Assembly (NCBI GenBank): GCA_013314775.1
Contig: JABUFB010000007.1
Span: forward strand, 1 to 64,000
Reading direction: 5' to 3'
Source of the DNA: Armatimonadota bacterium
Lineage (GTDB): Bacteria; Armatimonadota; Zipacnadia; Zipacnadales; JABUFB01
DNA: 64,000 nt
Position numbers and translations under genes: made by a program. The number at the start of each line of letters is the position of its first letter. The stretch's first letter is position 1. Positions 27,633-36,161 of the stretch are shown here, one piece after another. Below the pieces are notes generated by a model. The model made no database searches, was not told where the DNA came from, and worked only from the letters and a program-made list of their open reading frames with translations.

Positions 27633-28517
27633 ATGACCGACATCAGCGTTGTCTTCGGTTTCGATATGGAGACCGACATCGGAAGCTGGGGCATCGAGTA
27701 CCGCGGGATCACTGAGGGTACGCCCAAGATTCTCGATCTGTACCGCGACAAGGGCATCACCGGCACGTTCTTTTTCACCGGCGAATCCGCGCGGCTGCAC
27801 CCCGACGTCGTGAAGAGCATCGCCGCCGCGGGGCATGAAGTGGGCTGCCATGCGCTGTACCACGAGACCGTGGGCGACCCCATCTTCGAGATCCCCGGCG
27901 TGCGCCCGCTGCTTGTGGAAGAAGTCCCCTTCCGCCTGAAAGTCGCCACGGAATGGGTAGCCGAGGCATTGGGCGAGCAGCCGGTGTCCTTCCGCGCACC
28001 GCGACTGTGGGGCAGTACCGCCGTCTGCAATGCTCTGGAAGACCTGGGCTACGTGGCCGACGCCTCGTACCCGCTCTACTTCTACGAGAAGCAGCTTGTC
28101 CCGTATCACCCCAGCCGCGAGGACTGGACCCAGACCGGGGATTCGAAGCTCATCGAGATCCCCAACTTCTGCGACATGACCGTGGACAGCACCGACGAGT
28201 ACCACCGGGATCGCGACCAGTGGCCACTGTTCCGTACAAAGAGCGCCGACGCGCTCATGGTGCATATTGACAATTTCATCGGTTACGTGGCCGAACGCGG
28301 GCTGCCGGTGGTGCTCTGCTTCTACTTCCACCCGTGGGAGTTCATGCCCATGCCCACCCGCCTGCACTACGGCGAGGGCGCGGTGGAGCCCGACTACTTC
28401 CTGGTGGAGAACTGCGGTGACTACGCGCTGGAGCAGTTCACAATTCTCGTGGACAGACTGCAGGCGCGCGGCGCACGATTCACCACCGCCAAAGCGATCG
28501 CGGCGGAGTGGGCGTAG
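27633..28517 (+). CDS. Polysaccharide deacetylase-family protein (NodB fold)
   Basis: The 294-residue protein starts at ATG 27633 after GGGAG; there is no signal peptide. NodB signatures are seen: FGFDMETD near the start (catalytic base and metal Asp), GHEVGCHALYHE (metal-binding H-x(3-5)-H, ~68-79) and FRAPRLWG. The C-terminal half has a longer loop region than chitin deacetylases, as in the cytoplasmic peptidoglycan- and allantoinase-like PuuE branch. It may remove acetyl or other amide groups from a sugar or small amide in the cytoplasm. The creatinase-like gene upstream makes an amide substrate worth considering. Confidence 0.85.
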   Translation: MTDISVVFGFDMETDIGSWGIEYRGITEGTPKILDLYRDKGITGTFFFTGESARLHPDVVKSIAAAGHEVGCHALYHETVGDPIFEIPGVRPLLVEEVPFRLKVATEWVAEALGEQPVSFRAPRLWGSTAVCNALEDLGYVADASYPLYFYEKQLVPYHPSREDWTQTGDSKLIEIPNFCDMTVDSTDEYHRDRDQWPLFRTKSADALMVHIDNFIGYVAERGLPVVLCFYFHPWEFMPMPTRLHYGEGAVEPDYFLVENCGDYALEQFTILVDRLQARGARFTTAKAIAAEWA

Positions 28518-28549
28518 ATTGCCCTGAACAGCGAACCAAGGAGACCGAT

Positions 28550-28927
28550 ATGAGCGCTGGAGACGGACGCACAACCTGGATATTCCCCGACGGCGACCTG
28601 CCGCCGGCCGGTGCGGATGATCTGCCCCTCGAGGGCCATGAGTCCCTGATCGTCCTCAACACGGGCGACGAGGACGCGCATATCGAGATGGACGTGTACT
28701 TCTCGGATCGCGAGCCAGAAACGGGCATCAAACTTCTTGCCCCGGCGCGGCGCGTCACCTGTTTCCGCATGGACAAACCCGTGGGTGACCGCGGTTTCCA
28801 GGTTCCCTTCGGCCAGTACGCCCTGCGGCTGCGATCTTCAGTGCCGGTGGTGGCACAGATTGGGCGCGCCGACGTGCGCCAGCCGAACCTGGCGTACTAC
28901 ACCACTATGGGCTTCGGAGCGGACTGA
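28550..28927 (+). CDS. ASRT-like protein (sensory rhodopsin transducer family)
   Basis: The 125-residue cytoplasmic protein starts at ATG 28550, directly after AAGGAGACCGAT. It matches the family of Anabaena sensory rhodopsin transducer (PF07100): GRTTWIFPDGDLP at the start, then HESLIVLNTGDEDAHIEM, VYFSDREPE, LLAPARRVTCFRMD and a closing VPVVAQIGRADVRQ. ASRT is a tetrameric beta-sandwich that can bind DNA and carbohydrate-like ligands. No rhodopsin gene is present here. It lies 32 bp after the deacetylase and 90 bp before a glycoside hydrolase-like gene, so a role as a sugar- or nucleotide-responsive protein is more likely than phototaxis. Confidence 0.85.
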   Translation: MSAGDGRTTWIFPDGDLPPAGADDLPLEGHESLIVLNTGDEDAHIEMDVYFSDREPETGIKLLAPARRVTCFRMDKPVGDRGFQVPFGQYALRLRSSVPVVAQIGRADVRQPNLAYYTTMGFGAD

Positions 28928-29017
28928 CCGCAAAACTCTCACCGCCGAACACCTCGCCGGTCTGCCTCCACAGACCGGCGGTTCTGCCTGTTCGCGAGCA
29001 TCTGAGGAGAGCCTGCC

Positions 29018-31282
29018 ATGAAGATCATCGAGTCCATGCCCTTCGCCGCCGAACTGCTCTCGCCGACCTATGCCGAATCATTCCGCCGGGAGGATGTCGT
29101 TGCCGGGCCGGGCGAAGTGACCCTTGACGCCGAATGGGCGCTGAGCCTGTCCGACACCAGCGAGACCACCCAGGTGGCGGCAGACCATTTCGCGCAGTTT
29201 GTGGCGCAGTCTGTTGGTGGGGAACTGACTTGCTGTGGGGCTCGCAGGCGCATTCTCCTCGATGTGGACGCTGCGCTGGACAGCAATCCGGAGACCCACC
29301 GAATCCGTGTGTCACCGGAGGGCATTGAGGTTACGGGCGCGGGTCCTGCAGGCGTATTGCAGGGCGTATTCCGCCTGGAGAACCTCATGCGCGAGCGCGG
29401 CGGGCCGATCCTGCCCGTCTGCGAGGAGACCCGCAAGCCCCTGTTCAAGCACCGCATTCACCGCTCGCCCCTGTCGCCTTTCTACGTGGACGAGTTCACC
29501 GGATACGGCGGGGACCCGTTCAATGCCGAATGGATCAGCCCCGGCATGGACTACCCGGGATACAGGGAAGAGGACGCCGGGCCCGAGATCTTCTACCACG
29601 ACAATATGCTTATGCGTCTTGCGGAACACGGGTTCAACGGCATCTGGATCCGCGGCAGCTTCCGGCACTTCGCCCGAAACAGCGCGATCCCCGAGTTCGG
29701 CGCGAACTCCGACGAGATCTTGGGCAAACTCAACGGCGTCTGCAAGCGAGCCGCGCGCTACGGTATCCGGGTTTTCCTGTACCTCAATGAGCCGCTGGGG
29801 ATGCGAGAGGATGACGAGTTCTTCAAGCTTTATCCCCAGTGTCGTGGCGCGGCGTCCACGTACAAGCCCATGGTGAACCTGTGCACCAGTACGCCGGAGA
29901 TCAAGACATACCTGAGGGAATCCTCGCGGGATATCTTCACCCGTGTGCCCGACCTCGCCGGATTCGTGATGATCACCGCCTCCGAGTACCCCAGCCACTG
30001 CTGGTGCCGAACCGGGATTAACCCCGAGAACCCCCAGGAGCGGTTCGGCGAGGTATCCGGATGCCCCCGGTGCAGTCAGCGGACCCCGCAGGATACGGTG
30101 GGCGAACTGGTGCGACTCATCCGTGATGGCGCGAAGTCCGTGAAGCCCGAGGCTGAGATCATCGCGTGGAACTGGAGCTGGGCCATGTGGGAACCGGACC
30201 CGCAGGAGGGCGTGCTCGCGGCGCTGCCCGAGGACACCATCGTCATGGGTGACTACGAGCGCGGCGAACCCGCCGAGGCCTGCGGCATCCCGTACACCAA
30301 CGACGAGTACAACATCAAGGTGGTCGGTCCCAGCCAGAGGTTCCGCGGTGTTGCGGATTTCATGCTGTCGCGCAACCGCCCCCTGTATGCGCGCATCCAG
30401 ATCGGCACCACCCATGAAAACCCGGATATCCCCTATCTGCCGGTGCCCCACAAGATCGGGCAGAAGTACGTGACGCTGCGCGAGACCGGCGTCTCCGGCC
30501 TGATGACCTGCTGGAACTTCGGCAACATGCCGTCCCTGGCCACTGAGGTCGCCGGGCAGTTCAGCTTCGCCCCACAGCCGGACACGGTGGAAGACGGAAT
30601 CCGCGCCATTGCGGTGCGCAACTTCGGCCCGGATGCGGCGGATGATGTGGTGGCCGCGTGGGCGATTCTCGCAAAGGCCCACGACGATTTCCCGGGAAGC
30701 ATCCCGGTCATGTATAACGGGCCGATCAGCCGCGGACCGGCCTTCTGGTTCGTCTTCGACCAGGTGAACAAGAAGTTCCCGAATTCCTGGCTGCTGGACA
30801 AGGACGTGGAAGGCGATTTGCTCAACTGGTGCTCGCCTTTCACCCCGGAGCAGGTGCTCATGTGTTACCGTTCCGAAGTGGAGAAGGCGCAAGAAGCTCT
30901 GCGGCTGTTCGACAGCGCCCTGGCGAAGGCGAAGGGAGAGGACCTGCGGCGGTTGCAGCGCGAAGTCGGGGTAGCGAAGTTTCACCTCCTGCAAACCCAA
31001 AGTGCCGCGAACGTACTGGACTTCCTGCTGACCCGCAACGCCTTTTACGCCAGCGAGGATGTCTCGGAGAAGCGGGCATTGCTGGATCGCATGGAAGAGA
31101 TCTGCCGCGATGAGCTGACTGTTGCGCCGACATCGATCCCCCTCATGGAAGCCGACCCGCGCCTGGGCTGGCATGGCGAAGCATACGGGTACATGATCAG
31201 TCCCGATCTGGTGCGCGAGAAGCTGGCGCGGCTCCAGCACATCGTGGACGAGCGCATTCCTCAGGCCCGCGAGGCGCTGTGA
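29018..31282 (+). CDS. Glycoside hydrolase-like protein (GH20/GH67-type architecture)
   Basis: The 754-residue protein starts at ATG 29018 after GAGGAG and has no signal peptide. Residues ~20-125 resemble the zincin-like N-terminal domain of GH20/GH67 enzymes (HRIRVSPEGIEVTGAGPAG, GVLQGVFRLENLM). A TIM barrel follows (~140-490) with YGIRVFLYLNEP, FVMITASEYPSHCWC, a Cys-rich loop (GCPRCSQRTP) and IIAWNWSWAMWEP. The last ~250 residues are helical. A hexosaminidase or alpha-glucuronidase activity is suggested by fold only. The cysteine pairs in the barrel loop (CWC, CPRC) could bind a metal. It ends the four-gene plus-strand group. Confidence 0.8.
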   Translation: MKIIESMPFAAELLSPTYAESFRREDVVAGPGEVTLDAEWALSLSDTSETTQVAADHFAQFVAQSVGGELTCCGARRRILLDVDAALDSNPETHRIRVSPEGIEVTGAGPAGVLQGVFRLENLMRERGGPILPVCEETRKPLFKHRIHRSPLSPFYVDEFTGYGGDPFNAEWISPGMDYPGYREEDAGPEIFYHDNMLMRLAEHGFNGIWIRGSFRHFARNSAIPEFGANSDEILGKLNGVCKRAARYGIRVFLYLNEPLGMREDDEFFKLYPQCRGAASTYKPMVNLCTSTPEIKTYLRESSRDIFTRVPDLAGFVMITASEYPSHCWCRTGINPENPQERFGEVSGCPRCSQRTPQDTVGELVRLIRDGAKSVKPEAEIIAWNWSWAMWEPDPQEGVLAALPEDTIVMGDYERGEPAEACGIPYTNDEYNIKVVGPSQRFRGVADFMLSRNRPLYARIQIGTTHENPDIPYLPVPHKIGQKYVTLRETGVSGLMTCWNFGNMPSLATEVAGQFSFAPQPDTVEDGIRAIAVRNFGPDAADDVVAAWAILAKAHDDFPGSIPVMYNGPISRGPAFWFVFDQVNKKFPNSWLLDKDVEGDLLNWCSPFTPEQVLMCYRSEVEKAQEALRLFDSALAKAKGEDLRRLQREVGVAKFHLLQTQSAANVLDFLLTRNAFYASEDVSEKRALLDRMEEICRDELTVAPTSIPLMEADPRLGWHGEAYGYMISPDLVREKLARLQHIVDERIPQAREAL

Positions 31283-31318
31283 GCCCGCGCCTGGCGTACT
31301 GAGATGCGCTGCGAGGCA

Positions 31319-32206
31319 CTAGATCCCCGTGTGCCCCTTACGGAAGACCACTTTCACGGCCCCGGAGTTGCCCGCCGGGGTCGTGTCCATGACGTACACG
31401 TGGATCGTGGTGCGCTTGCGAACGGTCAGATTACGTTCATGCCAGGGCGCGGTCGCGTACATCGCGGCGACAGGAGCGCAGAATTCCTCCGGCCCTCCGC
31501 AACCCACGTCACACCAGTCCACGCAAGCGGGATCAAGGTCCAGCAAGGCTTGGGCCGATGCGCGCTCTTTGTCCAGTTTGGACGTCCCGTAGGCGATGGC
31601 GCCCTCGGATGTGTAATGATATTCGCCGGGCTCCAGGACGACTGCCTTCCCTATGGGGCGCAGGTCGCAGGCCAGGCAATTGGCTTTTGCGTCCACCCAA
31701 ACCCGGGCGAAGGGCTTTGCATCCGGCGAGACCGACATGTAGTCTCCCTCATTGCGGTATGCCGCCACCACCACGCCACCTGCGTTATCCGCACGCACGC
31801 GGTCTATGACGAAGGCATGCACTGTAGTGGTTGCTTTCGCGATTACGGTGATCTGGCTGTTGGTCATGTGGCCGTCGGGCTGGAACAGCGCGGCCTGCGA
31901 CATCGGCGTGTACTTGTCCGCGGTGTTCCGGCTCGACACCCGGTTCGGGTCGAACTTCAGGATCACGTTGACGGGGCGGCGCCTGTGATAGGTATCGCGG
32001 GCACCGTAAATGATCCCCCGGCCGTTTTCGATTGCCAGCGTGTTCAGGCCCGGCTGGAGGCGGATCGTCTGGGACACCTTGCGGTAGTCTTCGCTGAGGC
32101 AGTTGCGCTCCCCGTGAACCCAGGCCGTCGCAGCCACGTCTCCCCACTCGGCGCAACACGGCGCCAGCGCCGCCAGGAGTAGCATTACTGCGTGCGCCCT
32201 GTGCAT
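31319..32206 (-). CDS. Secreted two-domain beta-rich protein, unknown function
   Basis: The 295-residue protein starts at ATG 32206, with AGGGGG eight bases upstream. It has a signal peptide (~1-19, ending CCAEWG). Two similar halves can be aligned: AWVHGERNCLSEDYRKVSQ with IRLQPGLNTLAIENG, and VWVDAKANCLACDLRPIGK with VVLEPGEYHYTSEG. Each half carries Cys residues and a GI/AIxYG motif, suggesting a duplicated beta-sandwich. No family was recognised. It is divergent from the aminotransferase gene and convergent with the GH20/GH67-like gene. Confidence 0.7.
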   Translation of the reverse strand: MHRAHAVMLLLAALAPCCAEWGDVAATAWVHGERNCLSEDYRKVSQTIRLQPGLNTLAIENGRGIIYGARDTYHRRRPVNVILKFDPNRVSSRNTADKYTPMSQAALFQPDGHMTNSQITVIAKATTTVHAFVIDRVRADNAGGVVVAAYRNEGDYMSVSPDAKPFARVWVDAKANCLACDLRPIGKAVVLEPGEYHYTSEGAIAYGTSKLDKERASAQALLDLDPACVDWCDVGCGGPEEFCAPVAAMYATAPWHERNLTVRKRTTIHVYVMDTTPAGNSGAVKVVFRKGHTGI

Positions 32207-32359
32207 GGCATCAACCCCCTGCGGACCCGGATATTGCCAATCACCTGTTCGCCGTCCGCATGGTGCCTGCCTGCTCCTGCAGGAGAAGGCCCGCGTGACG
32301 CGGAACCCATACCTGTCGGGCAGAGCCCCGGTAACCCTCTCCTGCACGCGGAGGACGCC

Positions 32360-33583
32360 ATGAACAGCCCCTGGCCCTATGAATACCCCGGAGCCTACTG
32401 GATCGACGAAGCGGAAGAGCAGGCGGTGCTCGATGTCCTGCGCAATGGGTCCCTGTTCCGCTATTACGGACTAGGCACGCCCAGGTATGTGGATGCGCTC
32501 GAAGCCGCCGCACGCGAGTTCTACGGGGTCAAACACGCGCTGGCAGTCAATAGCGGCACCGGAGCGCTGACAGTGTCCCTCGCCGCCCTGGGCATTGGTC
32601 CCGGGAGCGAGGTAATCGTGCCCTCCTACCTATGGGTGGCCACAATAGGCGCGGTGGTGCAGGCCAACGCTATTCCGGTCCTGTGCGAGGTGGACGAGTC
32701 CCTGACCATGGACCCCGCCGACCTGGAACGCAAAATCACCCCGCACACAGGTCTGATCATCCCGGTCCACATGGCCGGCGCCCCCTGTAACATGCCGGCG
32801 ATCATGGAGGTCGCGAGCCGCCATCAGGTGCCGGTGCTCGAAGACTGCGCCCAGTGCAATGGCGGCAGCGTAGGCGGCCGCAAGGTCGGCACTTTCGGTG
32901 ACATGGGCATCTTCAGCCTGCAACTCAACAAGAACATGACCTGTGGCGAGGGCGGGCTGATCATCACCAGTGACGAGAAGCTCTATAACCGTGCATTCTC
33001 AGCCCACGACATGGGTGTGGTGCGGATCGAAGGCCGGCTTGCGACGCCCGAACCGTATGCGGTCCTCTGGGGTCAGGGCCGGCGGATGACCGAGCTTGCG
33101 GGCGCTGTCGCCTCGGTCCAGATCACCAAGCTGCCTCGCATTGTGGACCATATGCGGGCTTCCAAGCGACGGATCAAGAGCCTGGTCGGCGAGGTCCCCG
33201 GCGTGCAATTCAGGACCCTTCACGACGAAGCGGGTGACACGGGGGCCTTCATTATTCTGATCCTTGAGCATCCCGCCCGGGCGCTCAGGGTCGCGGAAGC
33301 CCTGCGCACCGCGGGCATGCACAATGTGGGCCTGGTGGCGGATACGGGCCAGCACATTTACTACAATATCCCGCCGCTTGTGGCGAAAGCGGGCCTGTCG
33401 GCCGCCGGCAACCCCTGGAGCCTGGAAGCCAACGCCGACCTGCTTCGTGACTACAACCGCGGAGCCTGCCCGAAGAGCGACGACCTCTTCAGTCGATCCG
33501 TTATCATCCCGGTGCCGTCTTGCCTGACACCCGAGCAGGAAGACTGGGCTGCCGAGACGATCCGCGCCGCCTTGGAAGGGTAG
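32360..33583 (+). CDS. DegT/DnrJ/EryC1/StrS-family PLP aminotransferase
   Basis: The 407-residue protein starts at ATG 32360 with GGAGGA six bases upstream. Family landmarks are VNSGTGALTVSLAALGIGPG (cofactor phosphate), VPSYLWVATIGAV, VLEDCAQCNGG (Asp162, pyridine nitrogen) and SLQLNKNMTCGEGG, with Lys191 as the Schiff-base residue. The family makes amino sugars from keto sugars. It is the first gene of a tight operon with a UroD-like and a FucI-like protein (gaps of 11 and -4 bases), so an altered sugar pathway is likely. It shares the architecture of, but is clearly different from, the aminotransferase at 60793. Confidence 0.9.
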   Translation: MNSPWPYEYPGAYWIDEAEEQAVLDVLRNGSLFRYYGLGTPRYVDALEAAAREFYGVKHALAVNSGTGALTVSLAALGIGPGSEVIVPSYLWVATIGAVVQANAIPVLCEVDESLTMDPADLERKITPHTGLIIPVHMAGAPCNMPAIMEVASRHQVPVLEDCAQCNGGSVGGRKVGTFGDMGIFSLQLNKNMTCGEGGLIITSDEKLYNRAFSAHDMGVVRIEGRLATPEPYAVLWGQGRRMTELAGAVASVQITKLPRIVDHMRASKRRIKSLVGEVPGVQFRTLHDEAGDTGAFIILILEHPARALRVAEALRTAGMHNVGLVADTGQHIYYNIPPLVAKAGLSAAGNPWSLEANADLLRDYNRGACPKSDDLFSRSVIIPVPSCLTPEQEDWAAETIRAALEG

Positions 33584-33594
33584 GGGAGAGCCCA

Positions 33595-34824
33595 GTGACC
33601 TCGCGCGAACGCATCCGGGCCGCGCTTGCAGGCCAGCAGGCGGATCATCCGCCGCTCACCACCTGGTGTTTCGGGCTGCCTGCGCCGGAGCATCTGCGCT
33701 GGGAGACCGGCCGGCGCCGGATCGACTACTGGTACTCCATGCGCATGGAGCATCTCCACACCACCACCGTTCCGTGGACGCTGGAGGACGATTTCCGCCG
33801 GGTTCTTGCATGGCAGTCGCTGGGAGTAGACGACCTGCTGGACGTGTCGGTGCCCTGGAGCGTCGGCCCAGAGGTGACGTGGGCTGATTCGCGCATCCCG
33901 GCGGAGCAGGGCCGGTATCCAGTGATGGTTCGCGAGTACCTGACCCCTTCGGGCAGCCTGCGCCATGCGGTGAAGCAGACGCAGCCGGACCCGCCCGGTT
34001 GGCCGGTTCAGCCCGACCATGTGCCGCTGATCGAAGACTTCAACATCCCCCGCGCCGTGGAACACGCGGTCAGCAGTCCGTCAGACGTTCCGGTGATTCA
34101 GCACCTCTTCGCGCCGCCGGATGAAGCCGCGCGTGATTGGTTCGCTCATCGCATGGAGGACGTCGGCGCTTTCGCCCGGGCGAAGGGTGTCGCGGTGCAG
34201 GCTTGGTCAGCCTTTGGGATGGACGCCGTGGTATGGTTCACCGGCACCGAAGGCGCAATCATGATGGCGCTGGACCAGCCGGAGGCTTTCGGCCAACTGG
34301 TGGACATCATCGCGGCGACTGACTACGCGCGCACCGAACTGGCGCTGACCTCGGTGGATGTGGACCTCATCGTGCAGCGGGGATGGTACTCGTCAACCGA
34401 CTTCTGGTCTCCCGTGCTATTCGACCGTTTCGTCTTCCCGCACTTGTCCGCACTCGCAAACCTCGTGCATCACCACGGCCGCAAGCTGGGCTACGTGATG
34501 ACCACCGGCGTTGCCAGGCTCGGGCCCCGGCTGGCTGATGCCGGAGTCGATCTGCTGTACTTCGTGGACCCGGTGCAGGACGGCGTGGACCTGAAGTGGG
34601 CGCGGGATGAGCTCGCGGAACGTATGACCCTGGTGGGTGGCACGAATGCCCTTAGTCTAGGCAGCGGGGACGCCGCGCGGATTCGCGAAGAGGCTCTGCG
34701 CGCCCTGGAGATCCTCGCTCCGACGAACCGCTTCATCCTGCATCCGGTGGACGCGGTCTTCCCGGACACACCTTGGAGCGGGATTGAGGCGCTCATTGAT
34801 GCCTGGAAGGAGTGGTGGGCGTGA
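33595..34824 (+). CDS. UroD-fold protein (methyltransferase-like branch)
   Basis: The GTG start at 33595 follows GGGGAGAG; the protein has 409 residues. The start TSRERIRAALAGQQADHPPLTTW and later GVDLLYFVDPVQDG, LVGGTNALSLG and FILHPVDAVFPDTPW place it in PF01208, outside the haem branch because the HemE N-terminal signature is missing. No obvious zinc Cys/His motif was seen. Such proteins often move methyl groups to corrinoid or thiol acceptors, but sugar-operon members are poorly understood. It is 11 bp after the aminotransferase, and its stop overlaps the start of the FucI-like gene by four bases. Confidence 0.85.
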   Translation: MTSRERIRAALAGQQADHPPLTTWCFGLPAPEHLRWETGRRRIDYWYSMRMEHLHTTTVPWTLEDDFRRVLAWQSLGVDDLLDVSVPWSVGPEVTWADSRIPAEQGRYPVMVREYLTPSGSLRHAVKQTQPDPPGWPVQPDHVPLIEDFNIPRAVEHAVSSPSDVPVIQHLFAPPDEAARDWFAHRMEDVGAFARAKGVAVQAWSAFGMDAVVWFTGTEGAIMMALDQPEAFGQLVDIIAATDYARTELALTSVDVDLIVQRGWYSSTDFWSPVLFDRFVFPHLSALANLVHHHGRKLGYVMTTGVARLGPRLADAGVDLLYFVDPVQDGVDLKWARDELAERMTLVGGTNALSLGSGDAARIREEALRALEILAPTNRFILHPVDAVFPDTPWSGIEALIDAWKEWWA

Positions 34825-36146
34825 GTCTGCCCAGGCCCGGCTTGCGGGCGCACGTGGCGGTCCTGTCGCTCTCGAGTCCGCTGGAAGTGGGCGCTGATCA
34901 GGCCACGGGTCTCGCGGCAGCGCTCGCGAGCATGCTGTGTGAGGAGGGTTGCGAAATCCTTGAACTGGGCTCCGTGGATACGCCCGACAAATCACGGGCC
35001 GCCGGGCGCCGGTGCGCCGAGGAGCGCGTGGATGCCATCGCCGGGGTCACGGCAAGCTGGTTCGAGGACTATCTTGTGCTCGACCTCCTCGAGGAGTGGC
35101 GCACGCCGGTGCTGCTTTGGTCAACGCCCGGCATGGAGACCGGCGCGCTGTGCGGGACCCAGCAACTCACCTGCTACCTGAAGCAACTGGGCTGGCCCTT
35201 CGGGTGCGTTTTCGGCGACCTCGGGGACGAGACATGCCGTCGACGCGCCCTGGGGTACCTGCGAGCAGCCGCGTTGCACGCCCGGATGCGGCGAGCAAGA
35301 GTCGGCCTTGCTGGCCGGCGCATCGGCGGGATGACCCACACTTCCCCGAACGAGTTCATGCTCAAGAAGGTGCTGGGCCCGCGGGTCGTGCCGTTGGATC
35401 TGCCCGGCCTGCTCACTCGGGCGCGGGAGTTCGGCGCCGGAGAGACTGAGCCGCTGTGGGAGGGTGTCAAAAGCAGCGCCGGGGCTTCGAAGGTGCCGGA
35501 CGCGGATGGCCTCGACGCGATGGGTGTCTACCTCGCTCTGCGGGAGCTCGTGGAGCAAGAAGGCCTGGACGCGCTCACTGTGGGCTGCTATCCGCATCTC
35601 ATGGGGCGCGTCTGCCTCGCCGCTTCGCTTCTGGCGGATGATGGTGTCCCGCTAGCGTGCGAGGGTGACGTCAACGGCGCGGTGGGCCAACTCGTGCTGC
35701 AGCTACTCACGGGCCAGCCCACCCACCACACCGACTGGCTCAACCCGCTGGAAGACGGCTCGGTGATCTTCACACACTGCGGGTCAGGGTCGTTCTCGCT
35801 GGCGCAGAGACTGGACGATATTACCCTAACCGACGTGCGCCTCATGGGACAGGGGGTCTGCGCTTTGTTCCCCGCGAAGCCCGGGGCGGTGACGCTGCTG
35901 AGTCTCGTTGCGACAGCCGACGGATACCAGCTAGCGCTTCTCGAGGGCGAGGCTCTGCCCACCGGGATGGTCTTCCCGGGCAACCCGGTGAGGGTTCGCT
36001 TCGAGCAGGAGACCGGCGCGCTCATCGACTGGATTCACGCCGAAGGCATCGGCCATCACTGGATGATCGGCTACGGACACGTGGGCGAGCAGGTGCGCGC
36101 GTGGGCGGACATGTGCGGCGCCGGCCTGCGCCTGGTTGGGCTCTGA
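34821..36146 (+). CDS. L-fucose/L-arabinose isomerase-fold protein
   Basis: The 441-residue protein starts at GTG 34821, overlapping the preceding stop as GTGA, with AAGGAG eight bases upstream. An N-terminal region (~1-160) shows the periplasmic-binding-like alpha/beta fold of FucI-type isomerases (EILELGSVDTPDKSRAA, VTASWFEDYL). The centre has GRRIGGMTHTSPNEFMLK and LTVGCYPHLMGRVC. ACEGDVNGAV is the equivalent of the FucI metal-site region, and IFTHCGSGSFSLA follows. A Mn-dependent aldose-ketose isomerase role is plausible. Coupling to UroD-like and DegT genes suggests a branch of unusual sugar metabolism. Confidence 0.82.
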   Translation: MSLPRPGLRAHVAVLSLSSPLEVGADQATGLAAALASMLCEEGCEILELGSVDTPDKSRAAGRRCAEERVDAIAGVTASWFEDYLVLDLLEEWRTPVLLWSTPGMETGALCGTQQLTCYLKQLGWPFGCVFGDLGDETCRRRALGYLRAAALHARMRRARVGLAGRRIGGMTHTSPNEFMLKKVLGPRVVPLDLPGLLTRAREFGAGETEPLWEGVKSSAGASKVPDADGLDAMGVYLALRELVEQEGLDALTVGCYPHLMGRVCLAASLLADDGVPLACEGDVNGAVGQLVLQLLTGQPTHHTDWLNPLEDGSVIFTHCGSGSFSLAQRLDDITLTDVRLMGQGVCALFPAKPGAVTLLSLVATADGYQLALLEGEALPTGMVFPGNPVRVRFEQETGALIDWIHAEGIGHHWMIGYGHVGEQVRAWADMCGAGLRLVGL

Positions 36147-36161
36147 TATGTCCCGCGGTCG

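Noticed and set aside
29312-31240. 642-codon open frame on the minus strand
   Set aside because: It is antisense to the GH20/GH67-like gene, has no ribosome binding site and no recognisable protein features.
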